Source: Bacteroides sp. (GTDB taxonomy: Bacteria > Bacteroidota > Bacteroidia > Bacteroidales > Bacteroidaceae). From it: a stretch of DNA of 64,000 nt. How positions within the stretch are numbered: the first letter of the stretch is position 1; each line of letters begins with the position of its first letter. The stretch spans positions 1-64,000 of the forward strand of contig SUXY01000002.1 of NCBI GenBank assembly GCA_015060705.1, given 5' to 3'. The translations under genes were made by a program, and so were the position numbers. The notes beneath the pieces were generated by a model. That model searched no databases and was not told where the DNA came from. It saw only the letters and a program-made list of their open reading frames with translations. Below are positions 29,323 through 39,361 of the stretch, one piece after another.

Positions 29323-30624
29323 TTAAACTAATTTACGGTTATCTATCACATGTTTGCCCTTACCCTGGCTACGCTCGATGCTGCCCGGCTCCATAAGCTT
29401 CACATCGGCACTGATGGAAAGGACGCTCTTCAGTTTGTCGGCCAACGCCTTCTTCATGGCAAGCATACGTCCAAGGTCGTCGCTGAAGAAATCTCTGCGT
29501 ACTTCCACCTGCACCTGGAGGGTATCGAGGTTCTTCACACGGTCCACCACGAGCATATATTGCGGTTCGAATTCCGGCATGGTGAGGATTACACTTTCTA
29601 CCTGCGACGGGAATACGTTGATACCACGGATGATAAGCATATCATCGCTACGTCCCACGATGCGGCCCATCTTGACAGACGTACGTCCGCATGGACATGG
29701 ATCATTGGTTAGTGTACAAAGGTCTTTGGTACGATAACGGAGCAATGGCATACCTTCCTTAGTCAAGGTCGTGAAGACCAATTCGCCTTGAATACCGTAT
29801 GGCAATTGTTCGAGGGTTTCCGGGTTGATTATTTCGGGATAGAAGTGATCTTCGTTGATGTGTGAGCCGTTCTGTTCCTGACATTCGTACGATACACCCG
29901 GGCCCATGATTTCACTCAATCCATAGATGTTGTAACCTTTCAATCCGAGACGTTCTTCGATTTCCTTACGCATGTTTTCGGTCCAAGGTTCAGCACCGAA
30001 TGCGCCAATACGAAGACCGATATCTTCCTTGGTCAAGCCCATCTTTTCGAGAGTTTCAGCCATATAGAGCGCATACGAAGGCGTACATGCCACACCACTG
30101 ATTTTCAGGTCACGAATCAGACGGATGTGCTTTTCAGTACTACCCGTAGAAGCCGGGATAACAGTTGCACCCAAGTTTTCTACGCCATAGTGCGCACCCA
30201 AACCACCGGTGAACAAGCCATAACCGTATGCCACCGAGAAAGTATCGTCACGGGTCACGCCGAAAGCAGTCAAGCATCTTGCCATCACTTCACTCCATAC
30301 AGCCAAGTCCTTACGAGTATAACCCACGATAGTAGGATTACCGGTAGTACCCGATGATGCGTGTACACGGACAATTTCCGAAGCTGGAGCCGCTTGCAAA
30401 CCATACGGATAGTTATCACGCAAGTCCTGCTTGGTGGTAAAAGGCAATTTCACGATATCGTCGATGCTACAGATATCTTCCGGTGCAAGATCCATAGCCT
30501 GCATCTTGTTTCGATAGAAAGGTACATTGTGGTAAACGTATGTTACCAATTTCTGAAGTCGCTTACTTTGCAATGCATGCATTTCATCGCGACTCATGCA
30601 TTCTTTATTGGGATTCCAAATCAT
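29323..30624 (-). CDS. paaK: Phenylacetate--CoA ligase
   Basis: PYGLQAAPASEIVRVHASSGTTGNPTIVGYTRKDL...GLSEIMGPGVSYEC...RTKDLCTL..PCPCGRTS.KMGRIVGRSDDMLIIRGINVFPSQVE. Confidence 0.93.
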   Translation of the reverse strand: MIWNPNKECMSRDEMHALQSKRLQKLVTYVYHNVPFYRNKMQAMDLAPEDICSIDDIVKLPFTTKQDLRDNYPYGLQAAPASEIVRVHASSGTTGNPTIVGYTRKDLAVWSEVMARCLTAFGVTRDDTFSVAYGYGLFTGGLGAHYGVENLGATVIPASTGSTEKHIRLIRDLKISGVACTPSYALYMAETLEKMGLTKEDIGLRIGAFGAEPWTENMRKEIEERLGLKGYNIYGLSEIMGPGVSYECQEQNGSHINEDHFYPEIINPETLEQLPYGIQGELVFTTLTKEGMPLLRYRTKDLCTLTNDPCPCGRTSVKMGRIVGRSDDMLIIRGINVFPSQVESVILTMPEFEPQYMLVVDRVKNLDTLQVQVEVRRDFFSDDLGRMLAMKKALADKLKSVLSISADVKLMEPGSIERSQGKGKHVIDNRKLV

Positions 30625-30654
30625 AGTATGTTATTTTTATTGTTTCCTTTTTTT

Positions 30655-30751
30655 CACCACAGAGTTTCACGGAGTAACACGGAGTTTTCTTCTTCCTGGA
30701 CACATAGAATCAAGAAAAAGACTCTGTGATACTTTGTGTACTCCGTGGTGA
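30655..30751. repeat. Imperfect inverted repeat (caccacagagt...acacggag / ctctgtg...ctccgtggtg)
   Basis: Left 30655-30684 and right 30721-30750 are approximate reverse complements. Confidence 0.65.
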
Positions 30752-30755
30752 GTTT

Positions 30756-32066
30756 TTAAAATTTATGGTCCTCATGGAACGCTTTCATGCGTTCTTCCAT
30801 TACCTCATAAAGTTCGTCCCGCATGCGCGAGGTACAAGCACGTACACCCTGCTGATCACTTCCGGTAGTCGAGAGCGAAATACTGCTCACACCGTAATAC
30901 AACAATTCCTTCAACAAGTCACCTCCACTCAAGTTGCCATAACCAATGGTAAAGAAGAAACCATCGCCTACCACTTGAGTCGCATCGTAATCGTACACGA
31001 TGTGGAAACCGTTGTCAGTAAAAATCTTCTTCATCTTTTCGGCACGACGGGCATACTCACGGGTATCTTCCACAAAATTGATTTCACCATCGGTAGAGAG
31101 ACGGAGCATCTCGGCATACGCATATTGGGTAGATGCCGTACATCCCGATGTAATCATGTAAAGGATGGAAGCGATGAGTGTCTGACCGAAGATTCCGGCA
31201 TCTTTGTATCGTTCTGCCAATGCCGGGAAATGACGGTCGAAGAGTTTGTCGCTGATGCATGTCAATGCCATTCGTTGACCTGCATAGCTAAATATCTTCG
31301 AAGATGAAAGCATCAAGATATAATTGTCGGTATAATGCGCCACGGTAGGTGGATAAGGAGGCTCGAACGGATGCCCCATGTCGCGACGGAAGTCCATACA
31401 GAAATAAGCCAAGTCTTCCATCACAATCACATCGTACTTGGTAGCCAAATCGCCGATAATCGCTAATTCTTCTTCTTCCAAACAAATCCATGCCGGATTG
31501 TTCGGATTGGAGTATACGATAGCAGCAATATCTCCTGCCTGCAACATGCTTTCCAGCTTTTCACGAAGCGCTGCTCCACGATACTGATAGATATCAAATT
31601 CCACCCAATCGGCACCAATGATGCGGAGTTGGGACTTCTGAATCGGGAAACCCGGGTCGATAAAAAGCACCTTGTTCTTACCCGGTGTACGTTGCGTACA
31701 AGCGATGAACGAGCCATACGAACCTGCCACACTTCCCACAGTAGGCACACACGAGCGTGCACTGATATCCACATTGAGGAATGCCTTTACGAAACGGGAA
31801 GCCTCATGCTTCAATTCCGGCACACCAGCTGCCGCTGGATATTGCGAACCAACACCTCTATCGAGTGCAGCCTTTTCGGTCTCAACACCTTTTTGGTTGA
31901 CCGGCAAGCCTGGAGAACCTTGGTCCATGCGGATAAAAGGAATACCTGTTTCCTTTTCCAAATATTGTGCCACCAACAGCACTTCACCGATGGTCGCTCT
32001 CGAAAGGTCGGCCACCTTACATTCTTGTGCCGCCTTTTCTACTAGTTCTTCACTGAATATTTTCAT
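30756..32066 (-). CDS. PLP-dependent aminotransferase class I/II (probable aromatic)
   Basis: IVYSNPNNPAWICLEEEELAIIGDLATKYDVIVMEDLAYFCMDF...ILMLSSSKIFSYAGQRMALTCIS. Confidence 0.88.
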   Translation of the reverse strand: MKIFSEELVEKAAQECKVADLSRATIGEVLLVAQYLEKETGIPFIRMDQGSPGLPVNQKGVETEKAALDRGVGSQYPAAAGVPELKHEASRFVKAFLNVDISARSCVPTVGSVAGSYGSFIACTQRTPGKNKVLFIDPGFPIQKSQLRIIGADWVEFDIYQYRGAALREKLESMLQAGDIAAIVYSNPNNPAWICLEEEELAIIGDLATKYDVIVMEDLAYFCMDFRRDMGHPFEPPYPPTVAHYTDNYILMLSSSKIFSYAGQRMALTCISDKLFDRHFPALAERYKDAGIFGQTLIASILYMITSGCTASTQYAYAEMLRLSTDGEINFVEDTREYARRAEKMKKIFTDNGFHIVYDYDATQVVGDGFFFTIGYGNLSGGDLLKELLYYGVSSISLSTTGSDQQGVRACTSRMRDELYEVMEERMKAFHEDHKF

Positions 32067-32072
32067 AGCCTA

Positions 32073-32648
32073 TCACTTTACCGCATTCAACCCCAAATCA
32101 AATGCCATTTGATTCGCTTCCACAATCTTTTCCCCCTTCGATGCGAACACGCGTGCTATGCTTTCACGGAGCTGTTCGGGAGTGAGGATTTCGATGTATT
32201 TGGCCGCCATACCGAGCAATACCACATTGGCACTCTTCGGGAGGTTGTTTTCCTTCGCCACATCCTCAATCGGGAGAGCCGCTACCTTCGGGAGGTTGTT
32301 CAATTCCTGAGCCAACGCTTCTTCTTCCGGATAGTTCGGGATGTTCTTGAACGGATGCGAGGAGGTCACCACCCAACCTTCCTTGTGCAAATAAGGCAAA
32401 TAGCGGAGGGCTTCCATCGGCTCCATGGAGATAATCAAATCGGCCGCTCCTTGCTTGATCAAGTCCGAATGGATGAGGTCAGTCGAAAGACGAAGATTCG
32501 ATTGCACATCTCCCCCACGCTGGCTCATGCCGTGTACTTCGGCCTGCTTCAAATTCAAGCCTGCAGCAGTAGCAGCATCGCCTATGATGGTGGCAATGGT
32601 GAGGATACCTTGTCCTCCCACACCGGCTAATATGATGTCTTTTTTCAT
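32073..32648 (-). CDS. iorB: Indolepyruvate:ferredoxin oxidoreductase beta subunit
   Basis: KKDIILAGVGGQGILTIATIIGDAATAAGLNLKQAEVHGMSQRGGDVQSNLR. Confidence 0.92.
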   Translation of the reverse strand: MKKDIILAGVGGQGILTIATIIGDAATAAGLNLKQAEVHGMSQRGGDVQSNLRLSTDLIHSDLIKQGAADLIISMEPMEALRYLPYLHKEGWVVTSSHPFKNIPNYPEEEALAQELNNLPKVAALPIEDVAKENNLPKSANVVLLGMAAKYIEILTPEQLRESIARVFASKGEKIVEANQMAFDLGLNAVK

Positions 32649-34234
32649 TTCTTCTTGTTTCTAAGTTTGCGTTGAAGGGTCTGCATACATTCACGTCGAG
32701 GAATGATGACAGATACACCTTTGTATTCGATTTCTTCACGGATGGTACGGGTAATTTCTTCCATGTTCTTCGGCAATGGAACCACCACACGTACATGTTC
32801 AGGAGCCAATCCCAAGCCGAGGCAGATGGCTTCGAACTTGTTGGTACCAGCCGAATCCTGACCACCGGTCATGGCAGTAGTGAGATTATCCGAAATCACC
32901 ACGGTAATATTGGCATTGTCGTTGATGGCATCGAGCAAACCGGTCATGCCCGAATGAGTAAAGGTAGAGTCACCAATCACGGCTATGGCAGGGAATACAC
33001 CGGCATCAGCCGCACCCTTCGCCATGGTGATGGATGCACCCATGTCTACACAACTATCGATGGCACGGAATGGAGGCAAGGCACCGAGCGTATAGCAACC
33101 GATATCACCAAAGATACGAGCACCTTCGTACTCAGCGGCTACCTTGTTGAGGGCATCATATACATCGCGATGGCCACATCCCTGACAAAGTGCAGGCGGA
33201 CGAGGCATCACATTCTGAGCCGGTACATAAGGTTGGTCGATGTTCACACCGAGAGCCGCTCCTACACTATCCGGAGTCAATTCACCCATACGGGGCAAAT
33301 CGCCTGTCAAGCGACCCTTCAAAGGATAATCAGCACCGAGGATGGATTTCACTTGTTCTTCCACGAGTGGCTGACCGTCTTCGGCTATAAGCAACGAATC
33401 GCATTGTCCGGCTAATGCCTTGATGGCTGCTTCCGGCAATGGATATTGAGATACCTTCAATACTGGGATACCCAACTCTTGTGGATTGTTTTCCATCACA
33501 TAATTGTAAGCAATACCACAAGCGACCACACCAAGTTTTGATGTATGATGTATGATGTCTGATTTATTATAGGGTGATGCTTCGGATAATGCCAGGAGGT
33601 CTCCTTGCTTGCCAACCAACGATGCATACTGACGACGGGCATTGGCCGGGAGCAATACCCAATGAGTACGGTCTGTTTCCGGATTCAATCCGTTTTGTGC
33701 CAACGGCTCTCTCACCACCACACCGGCACGGGAGTGTGCCAAACGGGTTACTACACGCATCAATACCGGAAGCTTGGTTTCTTCCGACAACTGATAGGCA
33801 TACGCCATCATGTCATACGCTTCCTGTTGGGTAGATGGTTCGAGGATAGGAATCATGGCGAACTTGCCATAGAAACGGGAATCCTGTTCGTTTTGCGACG
33901 AGTGCATGGAAGGGTCATCCGCAGCCAAGACCACCAAACCTCCGTTCACACCCGTAATGGCAGAGTTGACAAAAGCATCGGCAGCTACGTTCATACCCAC
34001 GTGCTTCATACATACCAAGGCACGCTTACCGGCATAAGCCATACCGAGAGCGGCTTCCATCGCGGTCTTTTCATTTGTGCACCAACGGCTACGCACTTCG
34101 GGTGCATGACCTTGGATAAATTCGGTTATTTCAGTAGAGGGCGTACCCGGATACGCATACACACCGCTGATGCCGGCATGGATGGCTCCCAAAGCAATGG
34201 CTTCATCGCCCAATAATAATTTTCTCTCTATCAT
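32645..34234 (-). CDS. iorA: Indolepyruvate:ferredoxin oxidoreductase alpha subunit, apparently lacking the C-terminal ferredoxin domain
   Basis: KLLLGDEAIALGAIHAGISGVYAYPGTPSTEITE...PALCQGCGHRDVYDAL..FGDIGCYTLGALPPFRAIDSCVDMGASI; ends IIPRRECMQTLQRKLRNKKK*; stop overlaps iorB start (ATGA). Confidence 0.92.
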   Translation of the reverse strand: MIERKLLLGDEAIALGAIHAGISGVYAYPGTPSTEITEFIQGHAPEVRSRWCTNEKTAMEAALGMAYAGKRALVCMKHVGMNVAADAFVNSAITGVNGGLVVLAADDPSMHSSQNEQDSRFYGKFAMIPILEPSTQQEAYDMMAYAYQLSEETKLPVLMRVVTRLAHSRAGVVVREPLAQNGLNPETDRTHWVLLPANARRQYASLVGKQGDLLALSEASPYNKSDIIHHTSKLGVVACGIAYNYVMENNPQELGIPVLKVSQYPLPEAAIKALAGQCDSLLIAEDGQPLVEEQVKSILGADYPLKGRLTGDLPRMGELTPDSVGAALGVNIDQPYVPAQNVMPRPPALCQGCGHRDVYDALNKVAAEYEGARIFGDIGCYTLGALPPFRAIDSCVDMGASITMAKGAADAGVFPAIAVIGDSTFTHSGMTGLLDAINDNANITVVISDNLTTAMTGGQDSAGTNKFEAICLGLGLAPEHVRVVVPLPKNMEEITRTIREEIEYKGVSVIIPRRECMQTLQRKLRNKKK

Positions 34235-34248
34235 ATATATTTTTTATT

Positions 34249-35007
34249 TTACATTTCAAACTTATCCGCATCATTCAATGCCGGGAATTTCTCTCTAAAG
34301 GCATTCAATTTCTCCATATCGACTTCGGCAGATACTTCACACTCTTGATTCATTTCGCAAGCGGCGATGGTCTTTCCATACGGGTCGATGATGACACTTC
34401 CACCACAATACTCACAAGCTGGGTCTGTACCTACTCGGTTCACACCCGCTACATAGCATTGGTTTTCGATGGCACGGGCTACGAGCAATGCACTCCATGC
34501 CGATACTCTTGGGGTAGGCCAACTGGCTACATAAAGAATCATATCGTAATCGCCACGGTTACGTGCCCATACAGGGAAACGAAGGTCATAGCAAACTTCC
34601 AACAAGATACGTACACCTCGCCATTCCACCACCACTCTTTCTGTACCAGCGGTAAAACGTTTGTGCTCGCCACCATACGTGAAGAGGTGCTTCTTGTCGT
34701 ACCAAGTCACACTACCATCGGGTTTCACAAAATAGAAGCGATTGTAATACTTGCCATCCTGAGTCACGGCTACGCTTCCGGCAATAGCTGCATCGATAGC
34801 CGCTGCCTTATCCTTCATCCATTGGAGGGTATCACTTTCGGTACTTTCGGCAACACCTTCGGGATTCGTGCAGAAACCGGTCGAAAACATTTCAGGAAGC
34901 ACATAAAGGTCGGATCCCGGATTGCGGTCGATGGCTTCGTCGGCTCTTTGCACGTTCAGGGCAGGATTTGCCCATTCAATATTTCTTTGAAGTATCGTGA
35001 TTTTCAT
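34249..35007 (-). CDS. Nitrilase-superfamily amidohydrolase (omega-amidase-like)
   Basis: LYVLPEMFSTGF (Glu), DKKHLFTYGGEHKRF (Lys), ILLEVCYDLRFPVWARN (Cys) triad. Confidence 0.9.
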   Translation of the reverse strand: MKITILQRNIEWANPALNVQRADEAIDRNPGSDLYVLPEMFSTGFCTNPEGVAESTESDTLQWMKDKAAAIDAAIAGSVAVTQDGKYYNRFYFVKPDGSVTWYDKKHLFTYGGEHKRFTAGTERVVVEWRGVRILLEVCYDLRFPVWARNRGDYDMILYVASWPTPRVSAWSALLVARAIENQCYVAGVNRVGTDPACEYCGGSVIIDPYGKTIAACEMNQECEVSAEVDMEKLNAFREKFPALNDADKFEM

Positions 35008-35110
35008 CGTTTTTCTTTCTATTAAAATCGCAAAGATAGTAATTATCTACAAAATCTTACTATTTATTCATTTTTTTCATTTACTTTGCATCAAACTAAT
35101 AACTGACATT

Positions 35111-36241
35111 ATGGAACAAGCAAAAGTATATTTCACCGACTTCCGTACGAAGGCCAATGGCGACGGTCTTCCTACCAAATTGAAGAAACTCTGCAAGAAA
35201 GCGGGTATTGCCGACCTCGACCTCGACGGTAAGTTCGTAGCCATCAAGATGCACTTCGGCGAGCTGGGCAACATCTCCTACCTCCGTCCGAACTATGCCC
35301 GTGCGGTGGTGGATGTAGTGAAGGAATTGGGCGGAAAGCCGTTCCTCACCGATTGTAACACCCTCTATCCAGGTAGCCGAAAGAATGCCCTCGAACACTT
35401 GTATTGTGCTTGGGAGAATGGATTTACACCGCTGACGGTGGGTTGTCCCATTCTCATCGGCGATGGATTGAAAGGTACTGACGATATAGAAGTGCCGGTC
35501 ATCGGAGGCGAGTATGTAGAAAAAGCCAAGATAGGCCGTGCCGTAATGGATGCCGATGTATTCATCAGCCTCAACCACTTCAAGGGACACGAAATGACAG
35601 GCTTCGGTGGAGCCATCAAGAACATCGGTATGGGATGCGGTTCGCGTGCCGGCAAGTGCGAGCAACACATCAGCGGTAAGACAGAGATTGACCAGGAATT
35701 GTGCCGTGGATGCAAGCGATGCATGTTCCAATGCGCCAACAATGCATTGGTATACAACAAGGAAACCATGAAGATGTCCGTCAACACTGAAAACTGCGTG
35801 GGATGTGGCCGATGCATTGCAGCCTGCAACTTCGATGCCATCTCTTCGTCCGACTACCATGCACCTCAGCTCTTGAACTACAAGATGGCGGAATATGCCA
35901 AGGCGGTCATCGACGGACGTCCTAACTTCCATATTTCTTTGGTATTGGACATCTCGCCGAATTGCGATTGCCATCCGGAAAACGATGCGCCTATCCTTCC
36001 GAACATCGGTATGTTCGTGTCGAAGGACCCGTTGGCACTCGACCAAGCTTGCGTGGATGCTTGTCTGGCGGCAACTCCTATGCCGGGCAGCCAGCTCTAC
36101 GACCGCATGCACCGTCCCGATTTCCACGACCATCATGACCATTTCAAGAACTCCACACCGGAGAGCGAATACAAGTCATGTTTGGAACATGCTGAGAAAA
36201 TTGGCATCGGTACACGGGAGTATGAATTGATAAAAGGATAA
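35111..36241 (+). CDS. DUF362 domain protein with 2x[4Fe-4S] motifs
   Basis: ISLNHFKGHEMTGFGGAIKNIGMGCGSRAGK; CRGCKRCMFQCANNAL and CVGCGRCIAACNFDAI. ATG at 35111 rather than the track's 34997. Confidence 0.9.
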   Translation: MEQAKVYFTDFRTKANGDGLPTKLKKLCKKAGIADLDLDGKFVAIKMHFGELGNISYLRPNYARAVVDVVKELGGKPFLTDCNTLYPGSRKNALEHLYCAWENGFTPLTVGCPILIGDGLKGTDDIEVPVIGGEYVEKAKIGRAVMDADVFISLNHFKGHEMTGFGGAIKNIGMGCGSRAGKCEQHISGKTEIDQELCRGCKRCMFQCANNALVYNKETMKMSVNTENCVGCGRCIAACNFDAISSSDYHAPQLLNYKMAEYAKAVIDGRPNFHISLVLDISPNCDCHPENDAPILPNIGMFVSKDPLALDQACVDACLAATPMPGSQLYDRMHRPDFHDHHDHFKNSTPESEYKSCLEHAEKIGIGTREYELIKG

Positions 36242-36242
36242 A

Positions 36243-36283
36243 AACAAATGCGAGTGTGTTGAACTGACACACTCGCATTTGTT
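36243..36283. terminator. Terminator hairpin after DUF362 gene
   Basis: aacaaatgcgagtgtgt (36243-36259) / acacactcgcatttgtt (36267-36283). Confidence 0.85.
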
Positions 36284-36301
36284 TATTTATCACAACTCCT
36301 T

Positions 36302-36406
36302 TCATCGATTCCAAAAAAGCTTTCTTTCTTCCTCCGTCATCCCCGTGGCGTGGATGTAGTCGCACGCCATTCGGGAGAAGGAGCTGGTGTAATGGGGTTG
36401 TAGAAA
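36302..36406 (-). pseudogene. Truncated copy of the small gene at 37634-37813
   Basis: Minus-strand reading FLQPHYTSSFSRMACDYIHATGMTEEERKLFWNR* versus intact FLQIHYNGSFSRMACDYIHATGMTEEEVEALLEAM. Confidence 0.8.
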
Positions 36407-36414
36407 TCAATTAT

Positions 36415-37626
36415 TTATTTAAAGTGATAAACAGCTACAACCGGATTTCCATCTTCTGGATAATCCTTCAAACAATCCGGGAGATTTTTAATCATCCCTT
36501 CTTCTTTCATCCAGGCAATGGTGGCTCCGGAAGTGGCTTGGATAGCTACATTCGTTTGAGGATTCCAGTTCTTGAACCACATAGGCAATCCGCCATTCAC
36601 TTCATTTTCGATGCCCGGATAGGTTGGCCACTCATCATAGTCCTGATTTTCTTCCAAGCTTATATCGGTTTTCTGACAAAGAACCTTTCCTGTCGATTTC
36701 TCGTATGAAAGTAAATACCAATTACCGTTATTGAAGAAGCGGAAATAAAGATGCTTTGGAGTTTCACAGGCATGTCGTATATAAATCAGTTCCGGATGAG
36801 ATTCCATGTGAGTTTCAAACAATAGTTTCTTTTCCTCTGAAGAAGCACCTCTATCCATAATCAAGAACGGCTCAATTCCTTCTTTCGTCATGGTAAACAG
36901 GGTGTCATTGCAAGAAACGCCATAGCGGTATCCTTCCTGGCATTGGATGAAACAGCCCATGAAGAAACTCGTTTTCTCCAAAGGAGCGACCGAAAGATCC
37001 CAGTAATCCTTTTTCATCGACAATGTATCGATAGCGGCTTGGTCTTGATATCGGAATGTACCGATACCGAAATAAGGTGGAATGTCAAACGGGATATTCT
37101 CACGATAGGTTTCTGCTACCCAATCCAAGCCATCTCCACCGGCATAATTTACCCAACGTCCGTTTCTGTTTATTTTCTTCTCAAATTTTCCGTCGAAGGT
37201 AAACACACTGATGTTCTCGGCCTCAGACACGTATAGCTTCTGTTCCTTCTCGTTAGTCCATATAGTGAATCCCGGTGTCTGCAATCTGCCTGGTCCGTCT
37301 CCCTGTTGAGTAATTGTACGGATATATTTGCCATCGCGGCTGAACTGAAACAATTTGAATTCTTCGAAAGTTTGGACAAAAAAGAATTTATCCGTCATGG
37401 CGATATCTACAATAGTCCCAATCAAAGAAGCATCGTCATCCGTCAGTTCCAAAGGAACGTATTCGATATGTTTGATTTCATCCGTACCGATTGAAATCTT
37501 GTCCGTATGATTCAAATACTCCTTGAATGGAATGCGTGGAAGACCAGTGCTTCCCTTTTCTTCTGTACAACTTGTCATACAATACATGCTTAAAAGCATG
37601 AGACATACATAACTAAACTTTTTCAT
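36415..37626 (-). CDS. 6-bladed beta-propeller lipoprotein
   Basis: Lipobox YCMTSCTEE; HIEYVPLELTDDDASLIGTIVDIAMTDKFFFVQTFEEFKLFQFSRDGKYIRTITQQGDGPGR. Confidence 0.85.
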   Translation of the reverse strand: MKKFSYVCLMLLSMYCMTSCTEEKGSTGLPRIPFKEYLNHTDKISIGTDEIKHIEYVPLELTDDDASLIGTIVDIAMTDKFFFVQTFEEFKLFQFSRDGKYIRTITQQGDGPGRLQTPGFTIWTNEKEQKLYVSEAENISVFTFDGKFEKKINRNGRWVNYAGGDGLDWVAETYRENIPFDIPPYFGIGTFRYQDQAAIDTLSMKKDYWDLSVAPLEKTSFFMGCFIQCQEGYRYGVSCNDTLFTMTKEGIEPFLIMDRGASSEEKKLLFETHMESHPELIYIRHACETPKHLYFRFFNNGNWYLLSYEKSTGKVLCQKTDISLEENQDYDEWPTYPGIENEVNGGLPMWFKNWNPQTNVAIQATSGATIAWMKEEGMIKNLPDCLKDYPEDGNPVVAVYHFK

Positions 37627-37633
37627 AAACCAT

Positions 37634-37813
37634 TTATTCTTTTGTTGTTAATTCCATACTTTTACTATCCCTCATCGCTTCCAACAAAGCTTCCACTTCT
37701 TCCTCCGTCATCCCCGTGGCGTGGATGTAGTCGCACGCCATTCGGGAGAAGGAACCGTTGTAGTGGATTTGAAGAAATTCGTCCAATAGTCCTTTTATGG
37801 TTTCGTTGTTCAT
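37634..37813 (-). CDS. Small conserved protein (59 aa), intact copy
   Basis: MNNETIKGLLDEFLQIHYNGSFSRMACDYIHATGMTEEEVEALLEAMRDSKSMELTTKE*; packed between two propeller genes. Confidence 0.75.
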   Translation of the reverse strand: MNNETIKGLLDEFLQIHYNGSFSRMACDYIHATGMTEEEVEALLEAMRDSKSMELTTKE

Positions 37814-37817
37814 ATAG

Positions 37818-39056
37818 TTATTCTTTTTTAAATGTACACAGAACAATTACATCATTACTGTCTTCGTGCAGCGAATTCTTTAGGTGAGTAATTCGTTCAC
37901 GGACAGAATTGTCCATTGACGTATTTTTATTTAGGACTTCTTCCAATTGTTCTTTTAACTTCAAGGCATCATTGAATCGGAAGAATACATAATTGTCCTT
38001 CATCGAATAACGAAAGTTGACACCACTTACTTCAAGGCCACCTAAATAATCATTGATCAAACGAATATATCGAGCCTTCCCCGTTTTCTTCTCTACCTGT
38101 ACCAATCGGTTCGTTTCCATGTTCTGCGGAGCAATGAGTTTTCCTTCCTTATATCTTTGGTAAGTTGTGTAATAATGCAATGGTGACTCCGTAGAGAATA
38201 CCAAATTACACTCATCGTGAGGAAAATTTGTGGTATAAGCCGGATAAAAATGGTTCGTAGCCTTATTGTAATGGTATAAGGTGTCCTTTATGTAAACTTT
38301 GGCCTGCTTGATACAAAAAGTGTAAATGGGAGAGTCTTTTGTGACATGCGATACATAGATTCTATTATGCGCATTAATTTCATTTGGCATCACGAGATGG
38401 CCGGGGGAAATGCCTTTTGAAACATTCCCTTTCAAATCTTGTTGCCAACAAAGATATGGATCAGCTTCAGTTTCTATGCTATTTCTAAATCGTGGTAAAA
38501 CCCCGTTACTTTTGGGTGACACAAATACCAAAGCACTGTCTTTATTTTCACTCAAATAGACTTCTTTCCATGAAGGTATCATCGGTAATTGGATAGCTTC
38601 ATCGGGTAAATGCTTTCCGTTCCAATCGTAAGCAACAATATGGTCTAATACCATATCCGAGAGATAGACTCTTTTGTTCTGTTCGTCTATGATTCCTCCA
38701 TCTACAATGAAATACTCACCCGGTCCTTGACCGCGGTTCCCGATATTACTAATGAATTTACCATCCGAACGCCGGAATAGCTTGGCGTGTTTACCATTGG
38801 TTATCAACAAATAATTATCACTGACCATTAATTGGTGAATGGCCATGTATGCTTCGCTAGCTGTATCCAGTTGAATGATTTCTACCGATTCCATCAAGTC
38901 TGAAAAATAGACGGTATGTATTTCGTCATCCAAAGTAGTGATATCAAGAGAAAACAATTCTCTTTCTTTCACGCCAACCGAATGGTTGTCCGATTGGCTA
39001 GTGCAAGCCGATAGTGCTAGCATCAAGCATAAGAATAAAATGTTGTTCTTCATCAT
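37818..39056 (-). CDS. 6-bladed beta-propeller lipoprotein
   Basis: Lipobox LALSACTSQ; VEIIQLDTASEAYMAIHQLMVSDNYLLITNGKHAKLFRRSDGKFISNIGNRGQGPGEY. Confidence 0.85.
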   Translation of the reverse strand: MMKNNILFLCLMLALSACTSQSDNHSVGVKERELFSLDITTLDDEIHTVYFSDLMESVEIIQLDTASEAYMAIHQLMVSDNYLLITNGKHAKLFRRSDGKFISNIGNRGQGPGEYFIVDGGIIDEQNKRVYLSDMVLDHIVAYDWNGKHLPDEAIQLPMIPSWKEVYLSENKDSALVFVSPKSNGVLPRFRNSIETEADPYLCWQQDLKGNVSKGISPGHLVMPNEINAHNRIYVSHVTKDSPIYTFCIKQAKVYIKDTLYHYNKATNHFYPAYTTNFPHDECNLVFSTESPLHYYTTYQRYKEGKLIAPQNMETNRLVQVEKKTGKARYIRLINDYLGGLEVSGVNFRYSMKDNYVFFRFNDALKLKEQLEEVLNKNTSMDNSVRERITHLKNSLHEDSNDVIVLCTFKKE

Positions 39057-39301
39057 AGTATGTTTATTGTTCTGTTTATCTCAGACAAAGTTAGAGATAA
39101 AAAGTGATAAAACAAAAAAACGGGTGCGGACAAATGAAAACTTTGTTTTCTGTTGATAATCAAATGAATAAGTTGTTCTATAGCCTCATTTTTGAGGTGT
39201 CATGCGGACAACCGAGGCTTCGGAAAAGTCGTTTGTCCATGTTTTGATAAGCCATGGGGCGAATTCAATTTGCAAAAGGATTGGAAAGGGGAGAAAAACA
39301 T

Positions 39302-39336
39302 CATCCCCACTATCCTTGATTATGGTAATGGGGATG
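39302..39336 (-). terminator. Hairpin downstream of KilA-N gene
   Basis: catcccc (39302-39308) / ggggatg (39330-39336). Confidence 0.5.
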
Positions 39337-39361
39337 AGAGAAAACTTGTAATGATAAAGAT

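Noticed and set aside
35096-36142. 348-aa minus-strand ORF
   Set aside because: Antisense to the DUF362 ferredoxin-like gene, which has convincing Fe-S motifs.
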